Part shown: positions 16,397 to 24,549 of the stretch, piece after piece
Layout: every line of letters begins with the position of its first letter
How positions within the stretch are numbered: position 1 is the stretch's first letter
Source of the DNA: DASVHS01 sp038244815
Lineage (GTDB): Bacteria > Acidobacteriota > Thermoanaerobaculia > Gp7-AA8
Direction of reading: 5' to 3'
DNA length: 64,000 nucleotides
NCBI GenBank assembly: GCA_038244815.1
Contig: JBBRTB010000012.1
Coordinates: 62,001 to 126,000, forward strand
Notes under the pieces: model-generated
Seen by the model: only the letters and a program-made list of their open reading frames with translations
Told to the model about the DNA's origin: nothing
The model's database searches: none
Made by a program: the position numbers and the translations under genes

Positions 16397-16612
16397 TCAG
16401 TCAGTCACTTTCTTCAGCGCCGAGCCTTTGTGCATAGCGATGTGGTCGCTCTTGTCGCTCTTGATTTCGTACTGCGGCTCGTCCTCGCTCGCATGGTGCG
16501 TGTAGCCCTTGTACTGAACATTCTTCTTGTGCACCTTGATGATCTTCCCGCTCACGTGCCCGGCTTCCGAGTTCCAGGTCACGTGATCACCGACTCTGAA
16601 TGTCTTGACCAT
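16397..16612 (-). CDS. DUF2945 (hypervirulence-associated TUDOR-like) protein
   Basis: A 71-residue protein, MVKTFRVGDHVTWNSEAGHV, followed by SGKIIKVH and ending DHIAMHKGSALKKVTD. The length and the opening FxxGDxVxWNSExGxVxGxI pattern are typical of DUF2945. The fold is a small SH3/Tudor-like barrel; its role in bacteria is not defined. The ATG at 16612 has a GGAGG about nine bases upstream. A longer in-frame upstream reading overlaps the Rieske flavoprotein and is not credible. It lies 32 bases downstream of the Rieske/FAD reductase stop and may share its transcript. Confidence 0.82.
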   Translation of the reverse strand: MVKTFRVGDHVTWNSEAGHVSGKIIKVHKKNVQYKGYTHHASEDEPQYEIKSDKSDHIAMHKGSALKKVTD

Positions 16613-16644
16613 GATGGGCCGCCTCCGGCGCCACGAGGAGCGTT

Positions 16645-18261
16645 CTACAAGGTTGTTGGATCGTCGTGTTTTGCCGCACGCAGCGGTGCGGATCCGGCAC
16701 TTCCGCCTTTGGATGGTTCTGCGCGACGCAGCTTCGCGATCGTCTGCTCGAACTCGACTTCCGCCCGAAGACCTTCGAGATCGCGGTGAATCACGGCCAT
16801 GGCGAGTTTCCTGCCATTTTGTCGATAGGTGATCGCGCAGTCTCTCGCGTCGAGCTGCCCGTCGATTTCGGCTTTGTCCCATTGCCCGGCGTGACCGACA
16901 TAGGCGAGCCCGAAATCGTACTGTTCGGTCCAGAAGAACGGGACCGCCTCGAAGCGTTCCCGTCGACCCATAATGTTCCGCGCGGCAGTCTGCCCCTGGC
17001 GCTCGGCAACAACCCAGTGCTCGACCCGGATTCGCTCGCCTGTGAGCGGATCGGGCCAGCGTGCGATGTCGCCGGCCGCGAAGATGCCCTTGCTGCTCGT
17101 CTCGAGGTACTCGTCTACTGTGACGCCGCGGTCAGTGGCGAGCCCTGCCTGTTCCGCCAGCGAGATGGCCGGGCGCACGCCCACGCCGACGACCACAAAA
17201 TCAGCTTGGAGGTTTTCTCCGTTCTTCAACGTGACGCTGCGTGCTCCGATCGATACCGCGGTGGTGCCGAGGTGGAACGTCACTCCATGTTCTTCATGCA
17301 GTTTGCGGATGAAACCTCCCACCTCCGGTCCCAGGATCTTTTCCATGGGACATGTCTCCCGTCCGACCACATGTACTTCGATATCCCGAGCTCGAAGGGA
17401 TGCGGCCACCTCCAGTCCGATGAAGCTCGCGCCGATCACCACCGCTCGACGCGATGAGAGCGCCTTGGCCAGGAGCGAGCTGCTGTCCGCCTGTGTGCGC
17501 AGGTAGTGCACGTGGGGCAGGTCCTCGCCGGGCACGTCGAGGTGAACCGGGTCGGCGCCGGTGGCGAGCAACAGGGCATCGTAGGGATAGCGGCTGCCGT
17601 CTGTGAGCGTCACGTGCCTGCTCAAGTCGTCGATCGAGGTGGCTCGAGCACCCAACTTCAACTCGATATCATGTTGCTTGTAGAAGTCCGCGGATCGCAG
17701 CGGATTCGACTCCGCGGCAGCAGTGCCTGCCAGAAAGCCTTTCGAAAGATTGGGCCGGTCACAGGGCAGCGACTCATCGGCGCTCAACATCGTGATTCGA
17801 CCGATGTAGCCCTCATGACGGAGTGTTTCCGCAGCGGCGTTGCCTGCGGCACCCCCACCTATGATCACGACCGATCCGGGGATGCGAGCCTCGGGCGAAG
17901 GCGCGTGGTGCTTTGCGGTCTCGAGTTTCTCTCGAACGCACACGGTGCCGTCCTTCTGTTCGACCCGCCATTGGGGGACCGGGTTCAGCGCCGGCGCACG
18001 AAGAGCCTCCCCAGTACGCAGGCTGAAACAGGCGTGATGCCAGGGGCACCGGACCGTATCGTCCACGAGCAGCCCCTCGTTCAGCGGCGCTCCATAGTGT
18101 GTACAGACGTTACCGATGGCAAACAGTTCCTCGCCGCGGCGCGTGAGCAGCACCGGTTCGCCGTGCGCGTGTCCGAGCAGCATTGCGCCGTCGGCGACTG
18201 TCGAGAGTGCGATTCCCTTGGCGAGATCAGGCCCGTTGAGCTTCGTGTCTGCTTCACTCAT
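16645..18261 (-). CDS. Rieske 2Fe-2S domain fused to FAD/NAD(P)-dependent pyridine nucleotide-disulfide oxidoreductase (AIFM3-like)
   Basis: The 538-residue protein starts with a Rieske domain whose ligands are visible in CTHYGAPLNEG and CPWHHACF (CxH...CxxH). Then come an FAD-binding GxGxxG (IPGSVVIIGGGAAGNAAAET), an NAD-binding segment (RRAVVIGASFIGLEVAASL) and the closing FAD motif GIFAAGDIARWPDP. This is the architecture of AIFM3-like and ferredoxin-reductase-type flavoproteins, which pass electrons between NAD(P)H and an iron-sulfur centre. It is probably cytosolic, since no signal or membrane span is seen. The ATG overlaps the stop of a 57-residue ORF (ATGA), which itself overlaps a DUF488 gene, indicating a three-gene operon. 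Confidence 0.88.
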   Translation of the reverse strand: MSEADTKLNGPDLAKGIALSTVADGAMLLGHAHGEPVLLTRRGEELFAIGNVCTHYGAPLNEGLLVDDTVRCPWHHACFSLRTGEALRAPALNPVPQWRVEQKDGTVCVREKLETAKHHAPSPEARIPGSVVIIGGGAAGNAAAETLRHEGYIGRITMLSADESLPCDRPNLSKGFLAGTAAAESNPLRSADFYKQHDIELKLGARATSIDDLSRHVTLTDGSRYPYDALLLATGADPVHLDVPGEDLPHVHYLRTQADSSSLLAKALSSRRAVVIGASFIGLEVAASLRARDIEVHVVGRETCPMEKILGPEVGGFIRKLHEEHGVTFHLGTTAVSIGARSVTLKNGENLQADFVVVGVGVRPAISLAEQAGLATDRGVTVDEYLETSSKGIFAAGDIARWPDPLTGERIRVEHWVVAERQGQTAARNIMGRRERFEAVPFFWTEQYDFGLAYVGHAGQWDKAEIDGQLDARDCAITYRQNGRKLAMAVIHRDLEGLRAEVEFEQTIAKLRRAEPSKGGSAGSAPLRAAKHDDPTTL

Positions 18262-18431
18262 TTGAACGTCCCCCGAGGCGTTGGTTTCCGACGAATGCCG
18301 GAACCATGGCCGCCATCCGGCCCGACGAGCCGGGCATCGTCGCGGCCCTGACGAGTGTGCGCGTTCTTCAGCGGGAAGACGCGGCCATGCTTTTCCTCAA
18401 TTCCCTCGATCAGTTTGAACTCCAGGGTCAT
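18258..18431 (-). CDS. 57-residue ORF between DUF488 and Rieske-FAD genes
   Basis: This short gene starts at ATG 18431, whose first base is the last base of the DUF488 stop codon (TAATG). It ends in a TGA overlapping the ATG of the Rieske flavoprotein (ATGA). A GGGGAG stands about seven bases before the ATG. The product begins MTLEFKLIEGIEEKHGRVFP and ends in a basic, Gly/Arg-rich tail (IRRKPTPRGTFK). No family is recognised. The double overlap plus the ribosome-binding site make it more likely real than chance. It could be a small partner of the reductase or the remnant of a larger protein. Confidence 0.6.
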   Translation of the reverse strand: MTLEFKLIEGIEEKHGRVFPLKNAHTRQGRDDARLVGPDGGHGSGIRRKPTPRGTFK

Positions 18432-19099
18432 TACTTCACTCCCCTCTCTGTCCGCACCACATGAGGAGAGGCTGACTTACTCGTCGATTTCGAGCGTCGA
18501 GACGCCCGAATCTTTCGGTGAGGTTCCAACGAAGATGGCTCACCTGGATAGCTGACTTCAGTGCCTTTGATCCGAGCCCAGGGAGTCAGCGAGTGAAGGC
18601 GAGCCCCGCTTGGGCTGGTGATCTCTCTCACTTCAATTCCTCGAGCCAACAGAGCGTCGGCGATGAGCGAGCGATGGCAGCGCCACGGCACTGCTTCTGC
18701 GCACATGACTGCAATTCGCTCGTGTTTCGCAAGCTCGATCAAAGCGTCGAGGTTCTTCCGGAACTCAAGCGTCTGCATGTAATCCGCGAAACCGCGGAAG
18801 CTGGCGTTATGCCAACCTGTGTTCGTGGAGTCCCGCCGTGCATGGCGGAAACCACCAAGGCCGGGCATGTACCGGTAGTGGATCCGCGAGCGATGCATCG
18901 CCGGTGAGACCTGGTCGCGGTTGAACTGCGGGTTGAATCGCGACCGCGGAACGGTGCGCACGTCAACCAGTCTCTCCACAAGATGCGCCTTGAGAAGGCG
19001 GATGAAATCCTCTGACGTGCGTGTCGAGTGGCCGATGGTAAAAACTACCAGTGGCGCCGCGACTGCATGCAGGTTCACGCGGATTGCTTTCTTTTCCAT
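18431..19099 (-). CDS. DUF488 domain protein (long branch)
   Basis: From the ATG at 19099 the protein has 222 residues. VFTIGHSTRTSEDFIRLLKA, LVDVRTVPRSRFNPQFN, RYMPGLGG and the cysteine motif AVMCAEAVPWRCHRSLIADA (CxxxxxxxCHR) are diagnostic for the longer DUF488 branch. The biochemical role is unknown; the conserved Cys/His residues hint at metal or nucleotide-related chemistry. A GTG nine bases upstream is an alternative start. The C-terminal 60 residues are basic and low in complexity. It opens the operon leading to the 57-residue ORF and the Rieske flavoprotein. Confidence 0.85.
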   Translation of the reverse strand: MEKKAIRVNLHAVAAPLVVFTIGHSTRTSEDFIRLLKAHLVERLVDVRTVPRSRFNPQFNRDQVSPAMHRSRIHYRYMPGLGGFRHARRDSTNTGWHNASFRGFADYMQTLEFRKNLDALIELAKHERIAVMCAEAVPWRCHRSLIADALLARGIEVREITSPSGARLHSLTPWARIKGTEVSYPGEPSSLEPHRKIRASRRSKSTSKSASPHVVRTERGVK

Positions 19100-19164
19100 C
19101 GATTTCACTCAAACCAGAGCGTCTCTGCGGCTGCTGCGTCGCACCCCCGGAGATCTGTGGACAC

Positions 19165-20172
19165 TCAAGACGCCGGTTCTGATTTCCGCATCGTTCTACT
19201 GTTGTTCTCCAGCGCCCCGGTTTCGGAGAGACCTTCCAACAGCATGTGGAAGTACACCATCCCGGCATAGGGCTGCCAGCGCTTCGTGACGCGTGCAACA
19301 CCGGCATAGTCCAGTGGTTCTTTGCGGTGCTGCCACTTTGCGAGCCGGTTGCGGGCGCCGACGTCATCACCCGGGAAGACATTGAGGGGTGCCAGTCCAC
19401 GAAGAATGACGTATTCGGCCGTCCATCTTCCAACCCCTCGCAGTTCGAGCAGCGAATCGATGACGGACTGGTTGTCCATCTTCTCCAGACGTTCGAAATT
19501 GATCCGCCCGTCGACGATGTTCTGCGCCAGCTCGTGAAACGCCCGCACCTTCTTGTCGCTGAAGCCCAGCTTTCGAAATGCCTCTGGTGACACCTTCAGC
19601 AGATCCTGCGGCCGCGGGAATGCGTAGTGGGTTTCATTCCCTCGCGTCAGACTCAGGCCGCAGGCGGCAGCCAGACGGCTGAGCAGTCCCAATCCAACTG
19701 TGAGCGACAACTGCTGGCAGGCGAAGGCGTTGGCCAACGTCTCGAAGATGGTGGGAAAGCGCGGCGGCTTCACGCCTCGGAACTTCTCCACCAGGGCCGA
19801 CAATTTCGGATCTCCATTTGCCATCTGATAGAACGGTGCCAGATCAACACTCAGTCCGAACATCTTTTCCACAAGAGTCCTGGCCTCGCGTTGGAATTCG
19901 GGTTGCAGGCGCGCACCCGTCAGGCAGACTCTCAATCGCGGCGCCGGGCTTGCCCCGATCTGACGTACGGCCATCTCGACCGGCACATCTCCGAACGGGA
20001 CCACTCGGCGATACGTGGTGCCATCCCAGCGATCGACGAGATTCTGCGGCCGCCGGCGAAGCGCCCAGGCCGTGAGGTCGAGCCGAAACGGAGGAATTGG
20101 AACGACGAACAACGTGATCTGGTCCGGCGCGCTGGCGAGCCTCGCAGCGGGAGTCCTATCTCGAGCGCGCAT
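19165..20172 (-). CDS. DNA-3-methyladenine glycosylase II-like (AlkA, HhH-GPD) protein
   Basis: The HhH-GPD core is visible in ANAFACQQLSLTVGLGLLSR, then the helix-hairpin-helix LLELRGVGRWTAEYVILRGL and the catalytic aspartate in NVFPGDDVGARNRL. The N-terminal part resembles the AlkA TBP-like domain. The preferred start is the ATG at 20172 (335 residues), preceded by GGGAGAAG. The frame stays open 73 codons further upstream without recognisable sequence. AlkA-type enzymes excise alkylated purines in base-excision repair. The gene stands alone; the next upstream DNA to 20.56 kb shows no gene. Confidence 0.85.
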   Translation of the reverse strand: MRARDRTPAARLASAPDQITLFVVPIPPFRLDLTAWALRRRPQNLVDRWDGTTYRRVVPFGDVPVEMAVRQIGASPAPRLRVCLTGARLQPEFQREARTLVEKMFGLSVDLAPFYQMANGDPKLSALVEKFRGVKPPRFPTIFETLANAFACQQLSLTVGLGLLSRLAAACGLSLTRGNETHYAFPRPQDLLKVSPEAFRKLGFSDKKVRAFHELAQNIVDGRINFERLEKMDNQSVIDSLLELRGVGRWTAEYVILRGLAPLNVFPGDDVGARNRLAKWQHRKEPLDYAGVARVTKRWQPYAGMVYFHMLLEGLSETGALENNSRTMRKSEPAS

Positions 20173-20563
20173 GCAGTCTTCTCCCTTGGTCTCCTTCGTT
20201 TTCGGCACGATCCGATCAGTGGTCAGCGAGGCAACGCGGCGGTTGGACATGCATCGAATCCCATGGGTTGAAGAATGCGTAGTCGGCCACCCCAGTGGGG
20301 GTGTATTGGTTACCATGAACTGCAAGAGGCGTGCGCGCCACGCGCCAACGGTCAAACCGTCGCGAACGGCTTCGCGAATCGCATCGTGCATCGGTGCGGA
20401 TGTTGCCCGCGGCTGGGATCTGAGTGCGTACGCGCGACCAACTCGATTAGCGCCCGGGGTGCGGCCACAATCCTCGGAAGTCTCGTCACGCGTGACTTTC
20501 GCCGATCCAAACTAGGGGATAAACCGCGGTCATACTCGGCGACGACGCATCGGCGAGGTGGTT
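20173..20563. other. gap with no recognised gene
   Basis: Between the glycosylase start and the AhpD-like stop I see no ORF with credible codon use, no RNA gene and no tandem repeat. One minus-strand frame continues from the glycosylase across half of this interval, but it looks non-coding. Confidence 0.5.
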
Positions 20564-20911
20564 TCAGCCGCCCTGCCCGTCCTTCACGTCCGCAATCGTA
20601 TCGAGGGCGAGGGCAGCGTGGGCGTAAGCGCCGCCCGCGCGCATCTCCGCCGCAACCCAGATCGCTTCCATGATCTCTTCTGCGGTGGCCCCGTGCCGCA
20701 GCGCAGCTTTGGTATGACTACGAATGCAGTATGGACACTGGGTGATGTGCGCCGCCGCGACGGCAATCAACTGCTTGGTCTTCACGGGCAGCGCGCCTTC
20801 GGCGAAGACGCGTTCGCTGAAGGCTGTGAAGGCGTCGTGAATCTCAGGTGCCAGCTTCTTCCGCGTCGCGGCAAGCTCTCTCGTTGCCTGGGGAAAGATC
20901 TCCTTAGACAT
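20564..20911 (-). CDS. carboxymuconolactone decarboxylase / AhpD-like alkylhydroperoxidase
   Basis: From the ATG at 20911, which has a strong GAGGAGG five bases upstream, the protein has 115 residues. It carries the AhpD motif CPYCIRSHTKAALRHGATAEE (CxxC plus the downstream His), preceded by LPVKTKQLIAVAAAHITQ. Proteins of this size form helical oligomers with peroxidase or disulfide-relay activity. The frame extends ten codons further upstream without a ribosome-binding site. It is followed upstream by another minus-strand cupin gene 106 bases away. The surrounding set (OsmC, AhpD-like, cupins) suggests oxidative-stress defence. Confidence 0.88.
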   Translation of the reverse strand: MSKEIFPQATRELAATRKKLAPEIHDAFTAFSERVFAEGALPVKTKQLIAVAAAHITQCPYCIRSHTKAALRHGATAEEIMEAIWVAAEMRAGGAYAHAALALDTIADVKDGQGG

Positions 20912-21017
20912 GTCGTCCTCCTCTTCCATAGCATCGGCCACCCCCGCTTGAACCGTTCGTCCGAGGCGATCAGCCGGCGGTACTCGAATCGGGAGCAGCG
21001 ATCGTCGCGCGCCACTT

Positions 21018-21413
21018 CTACGCCGGCTCGTGCCAACCGATAGTCAGCAGGAAGGAACTGTCCACGAGCGCGTCGACGCTGTGCGGCAAGTCGCTGTAGA
21101 GCATCACAACGTGATCCGCGGGGATGTCGACGTGCTCCTTCCCGACGTTCAGCCGGACGCGCCCCGTCAACGTGTGCACGGAGATGCTCCCCTCGGTCTT
21201 GTGCTCCTCCATGCTGGTACCGGCCTTCATGGTGACGAGGACGACGCGAAAGTCGGGGTACTTGGCCAGCGTGCGGGAGCTCCGACCGTGTTTCCAGGCC
21301 GGATCGCTCTGCAGCTTCTTGATGGCGTTCCCGAGGCAGACCTTGACGATCGGAGCGGCGATGTCCGGAACTCTCTCGAGTTTCTGACGCGGGCGTCGAT
21401 TGGTGGTGGCCAT
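21018..21413 (-). CDS. cupin-domain protein
   Basis: The 131-residue protein shows a single cupin barrel: VVLVTMKAGTSMEEHKTEGS, then VHTLTGRVRLNVG and the second motif ADHVVMLYSDLPHSVDAL. It resembles small cupins that bind metal through His and Glu. The ATG at 21413 lacks a strong ribosome-binding site. The substrate is unknown. It probably belongs with the AhpD-like gene downstream, which starts 106 bases later on the same strand. Confidence 0.8.
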   Translation of the reverse strand: MATTNRRPRQKLERVPDIAAPIVKVCLGNAIKKLQSDPAWKHGRSSRTLAKYPDFRVVLVTMKAGTSMEEHKTEGSISVHTLTGRVRLNVGKEHVDIPADHVVMLYSDLPHSVDALVDSSFLLTIGWHEPA

Positions 21414-21838
21414 GATGTGGGAAGTCTATCGAATCGGCACCGGGATATAAATTCCGGGACTGAGAATCTCCACATTGATGTCGGGCTGCTGCAGAGGCCG
21501 TGGTGTTGGCCTGCGTTGATCTTCGTTGATTGTCTGACGCAAGTAATAGTAGCGACGAGAGTTGGCGTCAGCCGATCAACCGCTATCAACGATGAGCACG
21601 TGAGCGAGCTCGGTGGCGGGTGGGGATTCGTCTGCCGGCTCGCGGATCTGGAAAAATAGCTTCGCGAAGTTTCAACAGCTCGCGCCGCGAGCGTTCCCCG
21701 TTTTTCCCTCAGGCGCAAAAAACTGTGCACAACATCGCGTCACCACACCTGCGGATGCACTGTGGAAAACCGTGATTTTGTAACAGCGAAAGTGCTTGCA
21801 TTGCAAAGATCGTGAACCTATCTTCACATCACTTCGGC
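21414..21838. other. intergenic stretch, nothing recognised
   Basis: No ORF with credible coding signal, RNA or repeat is visible. Base composition is less GC-rich than the neighbours near 21520-21560 and 21720-21840, which suggests non-coding or foreign DNA next to the tandem repeat. Confidence 0.45.
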
Positions 21839-22135
21839 ATTGATGCTCTATCGCAGATGTCAAGATGTCGAAGGGGCTGAGAATGGCGCGATAGGCCATC
21901 GAGGCAACGGTAGCGGCGCGAATGCTCCATGGCAGATGTCAACGCGCCGAAGCCGGCAACGGTGATGCGATGGATCACCGGGGCAAAACGGCGCAACGCG
22001 GATGCTGCATCGCAGATGTCAACGCGTTGAAGCCGGCAACGGTGAGGCGATGAATCACCGAGGCAAAATTTTGGCGCGAATGCCCCTTTGTGGATGCCAA
22101 CGCGCTGAGAACGGCTCCGGGAGACAAGGGATCCC
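21839..22135. repeat. degenerate tandem repeat, about 79-bp period, four units
   Basis: The marker GATGTCAA or GATGCCAA recurs at 21856, 21935, 22015 and 22093, giving spacings of 79, 80 and 78. Units two and three share long blocks (GCAGATGTCAACGCG, AAGCCGGCAACGGTGA, ATCACCG.GGCAAAA); units one and four are more worn. No credible protein reads through it. Confidence 0.8.
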
Positions 22136-22164
22136 GGGGCCACTTCTTTTTTCCGACCTCCTGG

Positions 22165-22260
22165 TAGTCATTCCGAGCGCCGCAGAGCGCGAGGAATCTG
22201 GGCGGGGGACTCCGCCACCCGGATTCCTCGCCGTCTTCGCGGCTCGGAATGACGATCACT
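22165..22260. repeat. 96-bp hairpin repeat, copy 1
   Basis: The ends GTCATTCCGAGC and GCTCGGAATGAC are perfect complements. Inside them GCGAGGAATC pairs with GATTCCTCGC, and the tip is GGCGG...CCGCC. It is identical over 96 bases to the copy at 22350-22445. Repeats opening with GTCATTCCGAGC are, to my knowledge, widely scattered in several soil phyla. Confidence 0.85.
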
Positions 22261-22345
22261 CTTTGCGTCCCCCCCTCATCGCCTCACTCCACGACGACAC
22301 GCACCCGGCCGTCCTTCATGCGGTGGATGGCAAAGTCCGAGCGCC
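22261..22345 (-). pseudogene. duplicated, shortened copy of the MscS gene tail
   Basis: This segment repeats the 3' end of the adjacent mechanosensitive channel gene. The shared blocks are CTCCACGACGAC, CGCACCCGGCCGTCCTT and GCGGTGGATGGCAAAGT. Relative to the real gene it lacks the roughly 50 bases between ATG and GCGGTGGATGG and carries several substitutions. It sits between two identical hairpin repeats, so hairpin and gene tail were duplicated together. Confidence 0.75.
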
Positions 22346-22349
22346 TTTG

Positions 22350-22445
22350 TAGTCATTCCGAGCGCCGCAGAGCGCGAGGAATCTGGGCGGGGGACTCCGC
22401 CACCCGGATTCCTCGCCGTCTTCGCGGCTCGGAATGACGATCACT
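22350..22445. repeat. 96-bp hairpin repeat, copy 2, overlapping the MscS stop codon
   Basis: Identical to the copy at 22165-22260. The stop codon of the MscS gene (minus strand, 22441-22443) lies inside its last five bases, so the repeat unit borders directly on coding sequence. Confidence 0.85.
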
Positions 22446-23373
22446 CCTGCGTCGCGCCACCATCATCGTCCCGCTCCACGACGACGCGCACCCGGCCGTC
22501 CTTTATGTGCAGGTCGCGCTGGGGGAACGGAACGGAAATTCCGTGCTCGCCGAGTTTGCGGTGGATGGCAAAGTTCAACTTGCTGACGAACCCGCTCTTG
22601 TTGTTGAGCATCGTTGTCGTCCAGGCCCGCAACTGAAAATTGAGCGCGCTGTCGCCGAAGTCGATGAACGCGACCGTCGGCGCCGGATCGGGAAGCGCGT
22701 CCTCCACCTCCGCTGCCGCTTCGAGCAGAGCCCTCTTCACATCCTCCGGATCGCTCCCATACGAGACGCCCACGGGAATCCTGAACCGGATGCGCGGATC
22801 GGTGTAGCTCCAGTTGATCACGTTCTCCGTCACGAACTTCGAGTTCGGGACGATGATGGCGATGTTGTCGTTCGTCACTACGGTCGTGCTGCGCGCGCGA
22901 ATCTCCGTGACCTGGCCCTCCACGTCGCCCACGATGATGCGGTCGCCGACCTTCACCGGCCGTTCGAACAGAATGATCAGACCGCTGATGAAATTATTCG
23001 CCACCTCCTGAAGACCGAGGCCAATGCCCACGCCGACCGCGCCGGCCAGGACGTTGAGCGTGGTCAGATCGATCCCCGCCGTCTGCAGGATGATCATGAA
23101 GCCGACCAGCAGCAGCACGTAGCCGAGGAGCGTGCCGGTGGCGCGCCGGGCGTGGATGTCCATCTGGCTGCGCGTCAGAACGCGCTCGACGAGCCAGCGC
23201 CGCAGAACGGAAACGATCCAGAACAGGAGTACGACGGAGACGATCAGCAGCGCCGCCTTCTCGAGCGTCACCTCGGTCTTGCCGACTCGAAGGAAGGGGT
23301 ACTCGAGGACACGCTCGAAGCGTTCCCACCATTGTTCCGGCGACGGGACGGAGAGTCTTCGCGATACCAGCAT
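22441..23373 (-). CDS. small-conductance mechanosensitive channel, MscS family
   Basis: From the ATG at 23373 the protein has 310 residues. It has one or two early membrane segments (AALLIVSVVLLFWIVSVL, LLGYVLLLVGFMIILQTAGI) and the pore helix AGAVGVGIGLGLQEVANNFI. The beta domain follows (FERPVKVGDRIIVGDVEGQV), then the family sequence IRARSTTVVTNDNIAIIVPN. MscS channels release solutes on osmotic downshock and sit in the inner membrane. The frame is open 38 codons further upstream. The C-terminus (RVRVVVERDDDGGATQE) ends inside a hairpin repeat. The OsmC gene lies 31 bases upstream on the same strand. Confidence 0.9.
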   Translation of the reverse strand: MLVSRRLSVPSPEQWWERFERVLEYPFLRVGKTEVTLEKAALLIVSVVLLFWIVSVLRRWLVERVLTRSQMDIHARRATGTLLGYVLLLVGFMIILQTAGIDLTTLNVLAGAVGVGIGLGLQEVANNFISGLIILFERPVKVGDRIIVGDVEGQVTEIRARSTTVVTNDNIAIIVPNSKFVTENVINWSYTDPRIRFRIPVGVSYGSDPEDVKRALLEAAAEVEDALPDPAPTVAFIDFGDSALNFQLRAWTTTMLNNKSGFVSKLNFAIHRKLGEHGISVPFPQRDLHIKDGRVRVVVERDDDGGATQE

Positions 23374-23404
23374 CGACGGCGATTCTAACGCTCTCCCCAG
23401 TCGC

Positions 23405-23779
23405 TCACTCGAGCGCGATGTCGAACGCCGGCGGCTCGAGGATGTGTCGCTTGACGCTGCAGTGATCGATTGCCCGCAGGATGGCATCGCGGTACTTTTC
23501 CGGGAACTCCGGTGGGAGACGCAGCCGCACGCGGACGGTCTTCGTCTCCTCGCGAAGCAGCTCGAGCGTCAGACCGAGATCTGCGGTCGGAATCTTCCGC
23601 TCCTGGCAGAACCGCAGCGCGTAGAAGCCCATGCAGGTGGCCATCGATGTCAGAAAGAGGTCGAATGGGGATGGGGCGGTGTCCTCGCCGACGGGCGCCG
23701 GCTGGTCGGTGTGTACGATGTGACCACCGATCTTCGCATCGACCCTGACCCCGCCGGGAAACAGTATCTCAATAGACAT
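23405..23779 (-). CDS. OsmC family protein
   Basis: From the ATG at 23779, preceded by GGTGGAG at four bases, the protein has 124 residues. HTDQPAPVGEDTAPSPFDLF and LTSMATCMGFYALRFCQERK carry the first peroxidatic cysteine block, and RAIDHCSVKRHIL carries the second cysteine. OsmC proteins reduce organic hydroperoxides using the two cysteines. An open upstream extension of 89 codons reads antisense-like and is rejected; it overlaps the hydrolase pseudogene. The gene precedes the MscS gene on the same strand and may share a transcript with it, linking osmotic and peroxide stress. Confidence 0.88.
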   Translation of the reverse strand: MSIEILFPGGVRVDAKIGGHIVHTDQPAPVGEDTAPSPFDLFLTSMATCMGFYALRFCQERKIPTADLGLTLELLREETKTVRVRLRLPPEFPEKYRDAILRAIDHCSVKRHILEPPAFDIALE

Positions 23780-23877
23780 ATCGCTCCACCGAACAGCGGA
23801 AGCACGAAGAACATTCAGTCCCTGCGAGGGCTGCTTCCGCCGCTGACCAATCTTCGTGTAGGGTGCGCCCGAATTCT

Positions 23878-24524
23878 TCAGCGCCCATTCTGCCAATCCG
23901 GCGGACAAACTGAGGTGATGAAGGCACGCATGCGCTCGAGCACGAGCTCCGGCTGATCGCGATGAGGCGCGTGCCCGCAATTGGACATACGCATCGTCTC
24001 GACGCGGCCGCGCACCTGTCGCGTGATCGCGTCGATCTGTCTCCACGTGCCGCGTTGTCGACGTTCGCGTGATGGCGCGCCAGTCGCTTGCGAAGATCGC
24101 TGCGCTCGTACTGGCCCTTCATCGCCGCGATCGACGCCAGTCCCGACGGCTCGGCAAACACATGCGGCGCCTCGAGAATGAGCGCCCGCAGGGAGGGGCG
24201 GCGCGCGCTTCCGGCCCAGATCAGCGCGATCGACGCGCCGTCGCTGTGACCGACGACGATGGCGTCGCGAACGCCGCGCTCGCGCAGCCCTTCGTCCAGC
24301 ACCACGGCTTCGTCATGCATGTACCGGATGGGCCGCGGCAGCGCGGCCGGAGGCGACCACCCATAACCGGCGCGGGAGTAGACGAGCGCGCCGCAGCCGG
24401 TCGCATCGGCCAGCCGCCGCGGAAAGTCGCGCCACATCGACAGGGAACCGAGGCCTTCGTGAAGGAAGACGAGCGTCGGAGCGGCGTCCGGTGACGGCCC
24501 ATGCCATAGCCACTCGAGGTCCAT
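23878..24524 (-). pseudogene. alpha/beta hydrolase with internal deletion and frameshift
   Basis: The N-terminal 135 residues from the ATG at 24524 are normal: LVFLHEGLGSLSMWRDFPRR (oxyanion region) and IVVGHSDGASIALIWAGS (nucleophile elbow GHSDGAS). After RLARHHANVDN the frame becomes nonsense. The expected C-terminus, QIDAITRQVRGRVETMR and NCGHAPHRDQPELVLERMRA with the catalytic His, is found in another frame and ends at 23878. About 40 residues that normally carry the acid residue are missing between the two parts. The gene is therefore inactive. Related hydrolases often sit beside aromatic-degradation genes, and a benzoate-CoA-ligase-like gene starts divergently 25 bases away. Confidence 0.8.
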
Positions 24525-24549
24525 CAAACGAGCGCATCATATCCATCTC

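Noticed and set aside
22002..22352. 116-codon ORF across tandem repeat and hairpin
   Set aside because: It is composed entirely of repeat sequence (repeat units, hairpin copy and duplicated gene tail read in a wrong frame).
21839..22445. CRISPR array
   Set aside because: The 79-bp units are contiguous and degenerate and the 96-bp hairpins are only two copies. There is no alternation of constant repeats with unique spacers, and no cas genes are present.
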